A DNA stretch of 64,000 nucleotides, taken from the NCBI GenBank assembly GCA_034440635.1, contig JAOTON010000386.1, positions 62,001 through 126,000 of the forward strand. The letters are read 5' to 3'. A program made the position numbers and the translations under genes. Under the pieces are notes generated by a model. That model saw nothing but the letters and a program-made list of their open reading frames with translations, ran no database searches and was not told the DNA's origin. Within the stretch, counting starts at the first letter, position 1. Each line of letters opens with the position of its first letter. Source of the DNA: Lepas anatifera. Its lineage: Eukaryota; Arthropoda; Thecostraca; Lepadidae. Shown here one piece after another: positions 23,059-35,569 of this stretch.

Positions 23059-23120
23059 AGGCTTTGAACACCCGAATTTCACAACGTGCTGATTTTTAAC
23101 CCTTGGATCTGAAATATTCT

Positions 23121-23475
23121 GCCGCCCCGGTAGCTCAGTTGGCAGAGCGTTAGTTTCCGGCCCGCTGCTCAGTAACATGCAGTGGCAGCGCATTTCCGGG
23201 TTTGGGAACAGTTCCCCTGAGACGCTCCGGCGCTCTATGTTTACCCGACCTAGATCGGCTGGCAGCTGACTGGTGAGAGGGTGACCTGAGTGGGGCGGCC
23301 GTCCCTTTGCTTTGCGGAACGTTAAGCCTTGGCTTCTAAATTGACTCTTCGTCGCGGGGTTGCACGTTTACACGGTGGTGTCGGGGTCTCCATGAAATAT
23401 CCATCGATGACTTAAGTGAGGCTCCGAATCCAATAACCGAGCTGGGAAGAACTTGGACAAAATTTATTTTAACAA
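23121..23475 (+). repeat. Long tRNA-derived SINE, plus-strand copy
   Basis: GCCGCCCCGGTAGCTCAGTT opens the head (A box TAGCTCAGTTGG), followed by the CATGCAGTGGCAGCGCAT insert and a B-box-like TTTGGGAACAGTTCCC. The body reads GGTGACCTGAGTGGGGCGGC and the 3' end ACTTGGACAAAATTTATT. Confidence 0.8.
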
Positions 23476-23817
23476 CATGTATTTATTTATTATATTACAT
23501 TTATAATTCTAGCTTAATAGAATTTAGCACATTACATATATAACTATTTCGAAATAGGCTCTGCCACCAAATCCGTAATGTTTTCAAAGGATTAAAGGAC
23601 AGATCATAAATAGCGATGCAATGCTAAAATCACAGGCTTCTCTGGCATTATTTGCATGATGCATTGCAAAGATGCTAACATATTTCTATCAATAAAGTTG
23701 AAGCTGGTCATTCCTGTGCTAAGGTGAGGCAGAATGAAAAATCACACATCTCCACAAATATATTTACATTTAAGATACAATAACCGTCCGCGCATAACGT
23801 TCCAGTCAGGCTCCGCG

Positions 23818-24607
23818 TTATTCGACTTCAGACACCAGTCTCCTATTCAGAAGAAGTACGTCAAACATATGGGAAAATGGTTCCTTCATACCGGGGAACC
23901 GGAACCACTTGTTATAGATCTTATTGGGTTCGGAACTAGCCATCTTCCATTGTCTCTTTTGGAGCCCGCGGGTTATGTTAGGGAGCAAACTGTAAAAGCC
24001 TACTTGTTGCTCCGGATCAAGTCGGAAATGTATCTCCATGCCGATCTGGTCAAAGCTATCGAGTACGTACTTTCCTTGCTCATGCTGCAGCAACTGCTGA
24101 GCCAGCATGTCAAATTCCGCACCCTCAGTATCAATTTTCAGGTAGGCCAGACGCTGCTTCGTGTGCCCTAAGTCACTCATTATGCTGTCCAGGGTCTGAA
24201 CTTTCCATCCTAATGCATTAATGTGATTGTTCCTTCCGATGCCTACGCGGTGAAATCTAACTCCACTGGGCCTTTGGCCTTCCGGTATGTTTATCGATGG
24301 ATCAAATGCATGCACTTCGCACCCAAACCGAGCCATAGAGTCGTCAAATGACCAATCATTTTTGATGCCAAAACTATAGACTATACAACGCTGCGAAGCA
24401 TCACTTATGCTGAAACCTTTATCAAAGCAAACCGGTCGATCGCCCTCAATGATCTTGGTCTCGATGTCGGAGGATGAATACAGCTGTCCTCCGAAGGTCG
24501 CCAGGCGTCGGCACTCAGTGGTGAGGGTGGTGGCCCAGAGAAGCGCCGTCCGAATGGACTCACGCTGCTCGGGCGGAAACTGCGAGTCCGCCAATGATGA
24601 TGCCTCC
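23818..24607 (-). CDS. METTL24-like (FkbM-type) methyltransferase, last coding exon
   Basis: The product resembles the METTL24 / methyltransferase-21 (FkbM) group, putative SAM-dependent enzymes anchored in the secretory pathway; the substrate is unknown. About 262 residues lie in this exon. Visible features: CFDKGF, then CIVYSFGIKNDWSFDD (SAM-fold strand and glycine region), FGCEVHAFDPS (acidic residue expected to contact SAM), QTLDSIMSDLGH, the FkbM signature YLKIDTEGAEFDML, and EIHFRLD near the end. There is no ATG at the exon start. A splice acceptor (CCCCTTGTTTCAG before GGAGGC) lies at 24608, so coding continues from an upstream exon with two bases pending. The exon at 43845-44056 supplies exactly that phase. 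The stop is TAA at 23818. The catalytic fold looks intact. Confidence 0.83.
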
Positions 24608-25312
24608 CTGAAACAAGGGGCAACACATCATCTGAGATCTATAGGACGTCAGACATACACACGAGGTGTGAAGGAGGTAAGCACAGATAATATCATAATG
24701 CATCGCAACATTAAAGGCAACAAATATCACTCATACGCCCAGAAAATATCGAAATGGCCCCGAAAACCATGTTCCACGTGATCATTAATTGAAACGGTAC
24801 GCGTTTATTTGAGCAGGGACCAAAACAGGATACATATGAGCAAGCAAACCTACAGACACACAAACGCACGATACATACATCAGCATGCATATACATACAG
24901 TCTTTCATACACCCATTCCCATGAATATAACTTTATACGTTGGCCGCCAATGCCGCCAACCTGGGCGTTGAGCGCATTTATGTGAAACATAATGTAAATA
25001 AAAATTAAAAATTGGGCACACGAAAGAGAGGTAAAAGTCCAGTGGCTTTCACCAAACTTCATATAGTCGAAGATGCAACTTAATTAGTTTGAGCACAATA
25101 ACACCCGCGCCGACACCACCGGTCACGATTCGTTGTCGGTTCGGGCACAGCACAGCGTTCATCAAGCGATTTCCAGCCGCTCCGTTCTGAGCAGACTGAT
25201 GGTCAGCCCAACCGTTCTCATTTCGCGGCCCGAGGCCGCTGCCGAGCGACTATCTGCAGTCTTCCACGTGGTGTCTACAAATAGCTAAACTGCTACACGC
25301 CGGCAGCCCAGC
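24608..25312. other. Intron of the METTL24-like gene, nothing else recognised
   Basis: Lies 5' of the catalytic exon. Around 25100-25270 it is GC-richer, without a gene I can support. Confidence 0.4.
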
Positions 25313-26094
25313 TTAAAGGGAGATACGCAAAAAATATTATTGTGGTTTCTTGCTATTTGAAAAATCCTGAATACGAAACAGTCGATTATATTTGTATCTT
25401 CAGCAAAATTTTGGGAGGCCACTAACTTTTTATCGAAATAGGTTAACACTTTCAATAAAATGCTGAAACCTTCACCCATCACTTACTTTTCGGAAAGTAT
25501 CCTAAGTTGAAAAGTAATGTTTTCTTTGTAATACAAATATCTGTTCTCCTGTATTTGTATTTGAATCAATTTTATAAAGTCTTTAACAACTACAAAATGA
25601 TTTTTTTGCCCTAGAAACGAAAAAAACATAATTACTCAAGTCTTCAGCCGTTTCGTACCTGGGGTCTTGAGTCGTTTTCTGCTTCATACCCCGGATGACA
25701 AAACTTTCGCGTCAGATAGGTCACATGACCCCAGTCTAAGAATTCCTAGGCTTCCGATTGGTTAATTGTGATTTCGTTTAAGTCCTATATTTCTCTTTCA
25801 AAAGAGTTTTGGAATGTTTTTTTCTTAAGTAATTTTTTCTTTAGTAGTCCAAGGCTCTACATCACTGTTTAGGATATATATGATCTAACTTATAGAGAAA
25901 TTGATAGTCTTAACCGGGGGTACGTCATTTACATCGATAAGAGGTGTACCAGTAAAGTCGTCTAGAAATGTTGATTTTGAGAGCAATTTTAAAGCATTTG
26001 CAGGCCGAATTCGCAAAAATGAGAATAGGACTTCTGAAACAACTTTTTGTGACCTTTTGATCTAGCCAATATTTTTTCGCGTATCTTCCTTTAA
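25313..26094 (+). mobile_element. TTAA family J, copy 1
   Basis: Ends TTAAAGGGAGATACGC and GCGTATCTTCCTTTAA are inverted repeats starting with TTAA. The same element lies at 56299-57088. The interior has TCACGTGAC-like and AGGTCACATGACCC motifs but no palindromic GC collar. Confidence 0.85.
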
Positions 26095-26095
26095 A

Positions 26096-26241
26096 GTAAA
26101 GGCCTAAAAACTCAACGCTCGTGCAGCATTCCTCATACTTCTGCAGAGCCGTTGAGTATCGGCACATCAGCGCCGAGGTTCGAGAACCTCGCTGCATGGT
26201 TCACCGTCTACGTGCTGCTGCATAAGCGCCCGTATTATTCC
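26096..26241 (+). repeat. Direct duplication, unit 1
   Basis: GTAAAGGCCTAAAAACTCAA through CATAAGCGCCCGTATTATTCC. Resembles 26601-26747 with scattered transitions. Confidence 0.85.
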
Positions 26242-26600
26242 GAGTGTTTCACCGCTACCGTGACGGTTGCGGAATGTACCGCTAGGGGCCCCGCTCGGAC
26301 TCGCCGCCGCCGCCTCCGTCGCAAGTAAGTTCGCCGCCGTTTTGCAGTCGACTAAGTAGGTCGTGTCGGAGCCGCGCTCTACCCTCCCCTTGCTCCTGGG
26401 GTGCACGGTGCGCGAATTACGAATTGTACATACAAATTCCTTACTCTACACCTTTTCTCCATTCGAATCAAGTTCCAGTGTCAGCTCTTTATATGTGTTA
26501 TGAGTGTCGGTGCTTCCATCTTGGCTCTCCCATTCATTTCTCTTTAATAACTGTGCGGCCGCAGATTACTGCCGAGACCAATAAACGTGTACGGATGCAA

Positions 26601-26747
26601 GTAAAGGCCTAAAAACTCAACGCTTGTGCGGCATTCCTTATACTTCTATAGAGCCACTGAGTATCGTCATATCAGCGCCGAGATTCGAGAACCTCACTGC
26701 CTGGTTCACCGTTTATGTACTGCTGTATAAGCGCCCTTATTTTCCCA
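26601..26747 (+). repeat. Direct duplication, unit 2
   Basis: Second copy of the 26096-26241 unit, about 505 bases downstream. The 360 bases between them are GC-rich at first and contain no recognisable gene. The pair may be long terminal repeats of a small element or a segmental duplication. Confidence 0.85.
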
Positions 26748-26933
26748 GCGACGCAAAGAAAGCAGCCGTGGCTAGGATTATAGATTTAGACGTAAAACAA
26801 GAAGCGAATTAACTAACCAGGTTTGCGGCAGAAGCAGTTCAACAGACACAAACACAGGCGGGCTACATGGTGAACATAGTTACACTGGTGAATATATGTC
26901 GTGAGAGATAAACTCAATGTTGGGCAGGAACAG

Positions 26934-28167
26934 TTAACCCTATTTCCGTCAGGCTCCCGGCTACCCTATTTCCGGCAGGGGGGCAATATCGGCCCCCTAA
27001 GATCTCGTAATCTAACCGGCCGATTTTGAAAATTCAAAGTGCTATAGATTCCCTGACGCTAAACTTTATTTTGAAAAAAGAAAATTTCAAAATTTTGACT
27101 TTTAAGGAGAAAGTCGTGCAAAATATACAATTTTTGTGTATTTTTAGATTTTCCATAACCCTTGTCTCTGTTGTACGATTTTCACAAAACTAGTTCAGAT
27201 TTACAAATAATTGACCCAAAATTGTCATATACTCGAGTTACGCAAAATTCGAAATTCAATGGCAGTTCCAGGACCAGGACTATGAGGGGAAATATATACA
27301 ACCTAAAAGTTTTGTTACGCGGATTAGAAGCCGTGATATACTGTTGGCATCTTTGACACATAAATAAATGAAAAAGTGAAAAACTCATCAGGGGCGGATG
27401 CAGTAAGGTAAAACAGTGGGGTAAAATACATCCCAACAATATGCGAGTGGTATGCATGGTATATTAGTCCCTCGACTAGTTGAAATTTATTTCTGATAAT
27501 TTTTACCCTCCATGGCAGCTCTGGGAAAGGGGGTGACATAGGCGGATCAAGGACTCGTCGTAGGGGGGGCGGGTGGGGGTGATTGGAAACACATTTTTAA
27601 TATACAATGATATTGAGTCGCGGCGGTGATACTGGCTGGGAATATGCATTTTGAAAATGTGTAGTGACTGGACACGCCTCTGGTAATCTAGAATTTGGTT
27701 ATAACTATTTTGAATTTTCATATACCCAATTGTATTCGCCCTGGCACGGCTGTAAGCAGTCTTCTCACTTACTAACGTTTAGTCCTTCTTGATAACATTC
27801 CCCCATTTTGAACTGCTGTAACCGCCCCTGATGAATACAAATCGTGACAATTGTGAATGCACTATCATCTCACATAAAAAATGATATAATAAAACCATAT
27901 AACTGGTATCAGGATCAGCAGAAACGGCTTCCTTTACAAAGAACCCATCGCATACGATAATACTTGGTTTGTGGATAGAACCTCCCCAAAACCCAGCCAT
28001 AGCTCCGCCCCTGGTAAATATATAATATTGACAATTTCAGAAAACCTGCCTGTACTAGTTTTAGGAAAAGTCAGGAAGTTTCAAAGTTCTATCGCAAGCC
28101 GTTTCGGAGATATTCTTGACAAACCTTAGGGGGGCAATATTAGCCCCCCTGCCGGAAATAGGGTTAA
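26934..28167 (+). mobile_element. TTAA family G, copy 1
   Basis: Left TTAACCCTATTTCCG with a second CCCTATTTCCGGCAGGGGGG just inside. Right CCTGCCGGAAATAGGGTTAA. Terminal palindrome GGGGGGCAATATTAGCCCCC on the right. The left end is followed by CCTAAGATCTCG, as in family A. An inverted copy lies at 50528-51995. Confidence 0.87.
27388..27836 (+). mobile_element. MITE nested in family G
   Basis: CATCAGGGGCGGATGCAG on the left and CTGTAACCGCCCCTGATG on the right form inverted ends. The same unit sits inside the other family G copy, so it is an old passenger or was built into the family. Confidence 0.6.
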
Positions 28168-30367
28168 CTTGAAATAAACGTCAGCAACAGGACGCTACTC
28201 GACCAGATGCAGTTTGCTGTGGCCCTACAGTTGTTTGTCAACTGTATGCAGTTCATGCAGAAGAATGCAGTCCAGGCAGTCCATGACGAAACTGCAGTCC
28301 AACCATGCAGAGGAAGGAGTCGGTGATGTGATAAATCCGATATGAAGAAAAATGATGACTGGGCTCTCATCACATTGCTTTATGTCGGTGATGAAGAAGG
28401 CCTTGGTCAGGTATAAAAAGTTCCTGGTAGGCTCCTAAACATTTGAGGAATGTTCGAAGACATCCACTGCCTTCTAAATTACTATATGCCATCGATCCGA
28501 GTCAATCCGAGATCGGAAAAAGAGCACCATGGCTGACATCGTTCAGAGGTGGTAGAGCAGCAGTGCATCACTTATTCGAACATGTTTCAAATTAGACATT
28601 ATTTAGTTCGCTTGAAGGGAAGAGTGCAGCCCGTGCCTTCTGACTGCTCCCATAGCGGGTATGGCATCGCGCACTCGGCACTTGAGAGAGGGTTTAAAGT
28701 GCCATGGGCTCAACAACCTGGGTACGGAGGATAAGAGCATACGGCAACTGTTGTAATTTCCTGCTCTTAAATAGAAGCTGCTCCGTCTTTTGAAGAAGCG
28801 CAGAAGAGAACAGGAAGGTACATACATGCTCTTATTCACTGTAGCTGTAGAGTCGATTTATTATCCAACACTCATCAGCAGAATTGCTGTACGATCCTTG
28901 GCTAGTTGTGATTGGAGTGAATGTATATTTTTGTTGGCACCGGCTCCATATGAAGAACTAGTCCTTGATATAGCTGATAACAATGAAGACAAGGCGGGGC
29001 AAGAAGCAGAGCTTGAAGGGCATCCTGCTTTTCTTTGCTTATGTTGAAGTCAAAACCTAAGACTACTTATTAGATTAATAAGGATTTTTCATTCCAGGGA
29101 GCTGGTGCAAGCAGTGTAAGATATCGCAAAAAGGTTGGGGGTAAATAACATGTTAGTAGTTTGAGGCGATATATCTTCTTCTAGAATCTACAGACGATAG
29201 GAATGGTGAGATACGAAGAAGGAAATATCGAATCAACTCTATCTGAGGGGCAACAGTTCTAATAGGTGTCTAAAAGCATACGTTTAGTAACAGTCTTGAA
29301 AAACGATCCTGAGTGAGGAACGTCATCTAGAGACCTTAGTATATTTGTGACGATAATAGCATTCCAGGTGATTGGAGCAGCTATAAAGTGTGAAATTGCG
29401 GTCATTAGTGGGAGCGAAAGGGACCGTAAAGTGATTTCCAGTTCTCATGACTCTATTATGATTTGATTGGGCGATTGTAAATTTTTCAGCCAGAGGGGGG
29501 GGCAGTGTGTTCGCAAGGTGTGAGTGGAGGGTAAGGAGAAGCAAATGTTTAACAAGACCCTGAAATCTCAAAATTTTTTCAGTCCTTAAAAAGGTTCGAT
29601 GTGTGATAAGGAACGCTGACCTTAGCAATTATTCTCTGTTATTTGGGTAAACGTCCCCCAGTATACTCAGGTTTAAGAGCCATGATTTATAGATCTGATT
29701 CTCCGGACCACAATCCTATGAGCTGAACGTCTATGTTGGAGCTTGCTGAGGAGAGTGAAATCTAACATTTTTGGCAGCTTTTGAAACACGTCGCCATCGC
29801 TCAGAAAAGGGACAAAAGCATGACCATGCCTCAAATCCTACACGCCTATATTTTGAAAACACAGTGCAAGAACATCGAAAACTTCGTACATGCCAGATGA
29901 AAGGACTTTTTCATTTAAATGACCAGTTATTTGAGTTCATACGCATAGATGGATGCGGGAACTCTGCTGGGGGAAGAGGGTACCTACGTATGTACTAGTA
30001 TGTGTACATACATACATGGTCGGGGGATGCCATCTGGACCAGGGCGCCAGCTTTTGGTGGATAAATCTATTAGGGGCTGGCAAATCCTATAGTGAGGGCA
30101 CTGATACTTGCATCCTGGGGGAGACAGGGTGGAGGGTGGGAAGCAAAATTTTAGGGGGGTGCCATTGATTTTTCAAGTGGAAGCAGTGACCATCTCAGGG
30201 GCACCGAGGGTCGATGGGAAAGGTAAGTGCCCACCCCCCTTTTCCACTGCATATGACTATGCTCAAATGGTCCCCATGACGGTGAAACTATTTTGATAGG
30301 TCAGCTTCACAAATATTCTCAAATCGTATGATAGGTGCTCAAGTTGTGTTTGCACTTGGCAAAACTT
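28168..30367. other. No gene recognised
   Basis: Short open frames only. At 28200-28310 there are repeated TGCAGT words (TATGCAGTTCATGCAG). Nothing else to report. Confidence 0.4.
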
Positions 30368-31015
30368 TTAACCGCGCATTGACGGGGTCGGCCACCTTCG
30401 GATCGACGGGGGGGCGGGTACCCGCCCCTAAGATCTCGGACCCGGTAGGTGCAAAACGGTAAACGGTGTTGGGGCCCTCCGCTCCTCGAAATATTTGACT
30501 TTTTGTGGTCATTTAAGGTCCGGGTCAAAACATGCCGCATGCCGTCTAGGATACTGTAATTAAGTTTTGGCCATTGTCTGACAAGTAAGATAGGAAACGA
30601 CTTGACTTTGATCCTCGCGAGCCGAATCGATGATATTTGTTTGCCTTGTGGTCAATGATTTGCCTGCCTGGGTGGTGGGTAATTTTAAATGCTTCTTGCC
30701 GCAAGCCGGCGAGTCTATGAGCTAAATAAACGCTCTTCCTTTGTTACTGGTTATTGTAAACCATATCCTGTATTCATGGGAGGTCTGCTTGTCCTGCCTT
30801 GGTCTCGTTAAAATACCGGAACATATTTTGGACTGGTGGCCCATTTGTGTTAGGTTCATTGGTGCCCTGCCCGACTTTGTTTTAATTTTTTAGGTGGGTC
30901 CTTGCCTGTCTGGTGCCTGCCGGATGCCTTCTTAAATTTTCGGTGCAAATGATGGGGAGGTTAGTGGGTGGCGCTTTGCGTTCGAAACCGAGGGGGTGGG
31001 CCCGGCCGGTGTTAA
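30368..31015 (+). mobile_element. TTAA family A, copy riddled with microdeletions
   Basis: TTAACCGCGCATTGACGGGG at the left and GGCCGGTGTTAA at the right. The order of landmarks follows 21305-22153, but single bases or short runs are missing almost everywhere, and TGACCT has usually become TGCCT (for example TTTGCCTGCCTGG). Confidence 0.8.
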
Positions 31016-31844
31016 TACAAAATTCTGAACGCCGAAGCTTTTTTTAGCTAAAATGATATGGTTGTGCTCATTGTATTGGAAATGTTCTGTTCATACCATT
31101 TTGTATGGCTAAGACTGGTTTTGATTATACATAATACTAAAATTAATAGCAACATAGGCGGAACTATGCATGAAAACGTCAAGTTTTCTATGCAAATCAT
31201 TTTGTACGTCTTACCTCTCAAACGCAAAGCTCTCCAATGAACAAATATTAAATCAAACATTAACAACCAGGGACAAACCCTTTGTATTGACTTTCAAAAC
31301 ATACCTACTTTGGATTCCCAGAATAGTATTTTTATGGTGCCAGAATGTTCCAAAAGACTCAAAATGTCTATACGAATAAAACATCTCTCGAAAACAGAAG
31401 AAGGTTCCTGGAATATTGATCCATTAGGCATAAATACACAAATATGTTTGCATCGATTCATTGAAAACAGTATGCAAACCAAAAGCTGACATTGCGAGGA
31501 AGACAGTATTTTTCCAGGAGGTATGAAAAATGTGGTAGCCTATATTTTTCAGTGGCAAGGTGTAAAAGAATAAGGGACTCATAAAAAGTAAATTGGAACC
31601 ACAATTAAAAAGCCAAAATAACGGGGCCATATTTTTACTTAAATTAAGAAAAGTGTTATGTTCTTTTTAATCCTGGAAAACATTGATTTTGGCCATCTAT
31701 CTAACTGGTCGCGTGCGCCGGTGCGGTCGTTAATAGCCTATAAACACCAATGCTGCACTTTCGGAGATTCAAAGCGCAACTGGTGCCATTATTCGATCTG
31801 CGGTGCGTATTCCAATGTTTTTGTTCTGAATATCATGTCTCTGT

Positions 31845-31903
<59 letters not shown>

Positions 31904-31970
31904 AAAGATTTATTTCACATACAGCCAGGTCTGTAGAGAGAAAAGAGAGAAGAAGGTTGTTTGCCGTTCG
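31016..31970. other. No gene; (TA)n microsatellite at 31847-31896
   Basis: Only short open frames. The TA run is about 25 units and is followed by TGTGTG. Confidence 0.45.
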
Positions 31971-32641
31971 TTAACCCATAAACGTCTTAGGGTCCGACCA
32001 GACCCCCTCAGTTTTTCTCAAATGATTCTGATCTAATTCCAAAGATACGCGCGTAGATTTACAGGCCTTATGGGTTGACAGCTTATGACCAAAAATTGGC
32101 ATCAGGTCAGATTAGGTCAACAAGTTATGACGTCATTTCTAAAACAATGTAAATCAATTCTGTTATGCTAAAATGAAGCTGAAAACCAGGGTGCAACTCG
32201 GCTCCTAGGAGAGCTATACAGCTATACCAAGTTTCTAACCATCATTCAAAATCTCTTGAAACGACAAATCTGGTTGCTGCCATCTATTTTGAGGTCAGGT
32301 AATTACCAAGGTCACCAGGGGTCACTAAATGTCACGGTTTCCGAAAGTGCTTTGGTCTATAACTCGAACAAAACAAGATACTGTTCTAAATTTGGTATCA
32401 TAGTAATAACTTGATCCAAGGATTCTAACAATATGCTAAATGATCTTGACCTAAGGTAAAGGTCATAAAATGACCTTACAAGGTCGTGCTGCATATCATT
32501 TGAATCCTTGGGTCACGGCAAACACATTGATGGCTTTTGTTTTAGGTCTCATGGTTTCCGTGTTATAAATGTTATAAATGTTTTTAAATGGGTCTAGACT
32601 TGACCCATTTTGGTTTGGTTCATTGTGACGTCACGGGTTAA
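31971..32641 (+). mobile_element. TTAA family E, complete copy
   Basis: TTAACCCATAAACGTC at the left and GTGACGTCACGGGTTAA at the right. The interior contains GGTCCGACCAGACCCCC near the left end and several AGGTCA sites. No coding capacity. A diverged relative is at 18950-19580. Confidence 0.78.
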
Positions 32642-32810
32642 CAGACATTTTTCAAATCGGCTTCAGAATAGAAGACGGTAAGGGGCTTCCAGTGCTTTTT
32701 TCATTTTTTCTGCATCACTTCCGGTTCCCGAGGTCCTAGGTGGGTGGGGTCCGATCGGGCCCTCCCTGAGACGGCTGTGTGTACGGAAAGAGCTCAGGTA
32801 GTGCCGGGTG

Positions 32811-32856
32811 CGAGAGAGAGAGAGAGAGATATATATATATATATATATATATAATT

Positions 32857-32893
<37 letters not shown>
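32811..32893. repeat. (GA)n-(TA)n compound microsatellite
   Basis: GA units run to about 32829, then TA units on either side of a short AATTGTTT interruption. Confidence 0.95.
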
Positions 32894-32896
<3 letters not shown>

Positions 32897-33068
32897 GTAT
32901 ATTAATACATAAGACATCACAATTCAATCATTCCGTGGTAGCCAATGGCTAAAAGCAAGAATGTTTCAAATCATACATAAAAAGACAACACTGAGAACAC
33001 CAATGCACATGCACAAGGACCAAAGGGCCAATCATGACGGTGGTGAGGTGTACGTACATATTCCTTTG

Positions 33069-34008
33069 TTAACCCTCGCCACCGGGGGCCATCGTGGCCC
33101 CTAAGGTTTTTCCGGGATAGAAAAAAAACGAAGAGGCGCAGCACCGCGGTTGAGGGCTTACCTCTCCGCATCATTTTGCCACCATTCCTGAAATTTTTAC
33201 CCCAGTATCCAGGTGGTCACCGACGAGGTCAATAGGTCACCTCACTCAATTAGGCTCTGTAGAGCTACGATTCGAAGTCGATCGATTTGAACTTCCTCAC
33301 TTTTGCTCCGGGTCTCAAGGTGTTATCGGTTTTGATTTGTGCCTGAGGTCGGTCCGAGGTGACCTCTCCCTTGAAAAGCATGGGAAAGCTGACTTATGAT
33401 CTAAAAGTCACAAAGCGATTGAAAATGCTCGCTTGATCGAAAGCGTCCTTGGACACCCTTTCCGGATTCGGGGCCATATTTGCCCTTTGACCTCTCCAAG
33501 GTCATCCAAGGTCCCATGGGTAAAAAGTATTTTGACATAACTTTTGACCTATATAAGCTGGAGCGCTGAAACAAACACCATCGTGTTTGTCTTGTCTTGG
33601 CTTTGATTTGATATACGGCAAGGTACTTTTCACCTTCGTGACTCAGGTCATCTTGGGTCCGAGGTGACCTCCGGAGGTCAAACCACTGGCGGGAGGTCTT
33701 TACGTTTCCATAGCGGAAAAGTACTGACAATTTTTATCAAATGTACTTTCCAGACCTCAATAGCTCTAATGGCATAAGAGTTTACCCAGTTTGTTAAGCA
33801 TTGCATATTTGAGTGAAATAGCCGATCTTGACCTATTTGACCTCTGGAGGTCAAACCATTGACCTGAGCACTAAAACATGTGAGTATTTCTTACTGATTC
33901 ACGCGAACTTCTATTGCTTTGGATTTGGCTAACGCCCATATTTTGGGTTGGGGGGCCATCGATGGCCCCCGGTGGGGGAGGTGGCGCTGACCCCCGGTGG
34001 GGGGTTAA
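33069..34008 (+). mobile_element. TTAA family F
   Basis: Left TTAACCCTCGCCACCGGGGG, right CCCCCGGTGGGGGGTTAA. Terminal palindromes are GGGGCCATCGTGGCCCC and GGGGGCCATCGATGGCCCCC. The interior has many AGGTCA sites (GAGGTCAATAGGTCACCTC). It abuts the 3' end of the LINE at 34009. Confidence 0.86.
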
Positions 34009-35510
34009 AGAGCTCTAGCATCTGGAATTCGGCTGATTTTCTATAACGTTCTGTTTTTGCTAGCACGGGATAAGGTGCTCTCCGTCTCAATGAGGGCCCT
34101 GCTGAAGGGCAGGAGGCAGGAGGAAAGTGTAGTCTAGTTAGAGCATTTTGATGACATTTGACAGTGAACACTTCGAACAATTTAGCTCTACTGTTTTTTA
34201 GAGTTTCCATGTTAGCAGCGCTGAGGGCGTTCCAGTAAGTTACGTAATTCCAGCCAAGTTTGGTACGTAAGGCTCGTTTTTGGACTCGTTCAATAGATTT
34301 TGACTCTGAAGAAGTGATTGCATGATTCCAAACTGGTGATGCGTATCCTAAAATTGGTCTAATGAAGTAAACATAAATCCTAACCATTTCTAGAATCGGC
34401 GCGTTGAGCTTTCTCAAATTTGATTGGATGAATAGACGCTTGGTAGCCTTTGCGACCATATCTGTAGTATTCACGGCAAATTTCATGTCGTCTGTCAGGG
34501 TGAGACCTAAAATTTTGGCACGCGAACAATATTGCAAAGGTTCGTGATTACATACAAAACGGGGCAGTGGTGATTGAATTCTTGACGTACATATTTTCAT
34601 CATTTTTGTTTTTGTGGTGTTAATACCCATTTTGTTGGAGCATGCCCATAGCATCAGCTCGTCTATTGAAGACTGAAAGAACGCTGTTGGATCGGAGTTT
34701 TTGGGCGGAACCATCACTAGAGACAGATCATCCACATATTACAAAACCTGGTGTTCAATTGAGTTTCTCAAGTGTTCAAAAAGGTCATTTATCATGATTT
34801 GGAAGGCAAAAGGCCCAGTTTTGGTATCCCAGATGAAATAGTTGACCAGTCTGAGAAAACTTGAGCTTCGCCAGGCTTTGAAAACATTTTTATACATTGT
34901 TGTTGGTTCGAAATGAATGAAACAAACCATGGAACAAGGCTCCTGGGAGTACCTATATCTATAATTTCGTTCATCAAGACTGTGTGGTCAATTTTGTCGA
35001 AAGCCTTCTGAAAATCCACCAGCAATAAGTAGATCGTATTACATTTACGGGAGTTGTCCAAGTTTTTAAGGAAGTAATCAAACAGACGGATCAAGTAGTT
35101 TGAGGTTGATAAACTTTTCAGGCTACCAAACTGATTTGGATCAATTTTGGGACGAATTTCTTACATGCTCCAGCGCACTACAAAGGACTCCAATATTCTA
35201 CTGAAAATAGGTGTGATCCAAATAGTCGTAGCTTTGTAATCGACGAAACATTCTTCTCTTTTGGAATTGGAGATACATAAGCTGTTTTTCACTGATCTGG
35301 AACACGACCCTCTGCAAGGGATTGGTTGAAGATATGGCATAAAGGGGTTGCAATTTCAGCAGCAAACTCCTTTATGAGACGGAGAGGGAGGTCCGTGGGT
35401 TGGCAACTTTTCTTAACATGAATATTAGACAGCTCGCGATACAATTCGTAAGGTTCAATGGTTGGAGGGGGTGTTGTGCTGGAAGATAGGCCTGCAGACA
35501 TGACACATCA
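34009..35510 (-). pseudogene. Decayed CR1/Jockey-like LINE reverse transcriptase, 5' truncated
   Basis: Non-LTR retrotransposon polymerase remnant. In order on the minus strand: a fingers-like stretch (KKSCQPTDLPLRLIKEFA), LLVDFQKAFDKIDHTVL with the catalytic Asp, KTGPFAFQIMINDL, the YVDDLSLV active-site box, then KTKMM and the thumb/C-terminal region ending ELFNPPP. A stop codon (TAA at 34739-34741) sits just before YVDD. The frame changes at least once between DFQKAFDK and KTGPF, and again toward 35290. The endonuclease part is missing. It therefore cannot move on its own. Confidence 0.85.
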
Positions 35511-35569
35511 ACAGCAGGGTAACTACAACATATGTTAGTGAAGTGTTCGTTTAACTGATTTATACGCGT

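Noticed and set aside
25313..26094. TCACATGACC/CACGTG motifs as a promoter
   Set aside because: They lie inside transposon family J and recur in its second copy, so they are element sequence rather than a local promoter.
31658..31936. Open frame with an Ile-Tyr repeat tail
   Set aside because: The repeat is a translated (TA)n microsatellite. The same applies at 12373-12555, 32663-32920 and 50129-50359.
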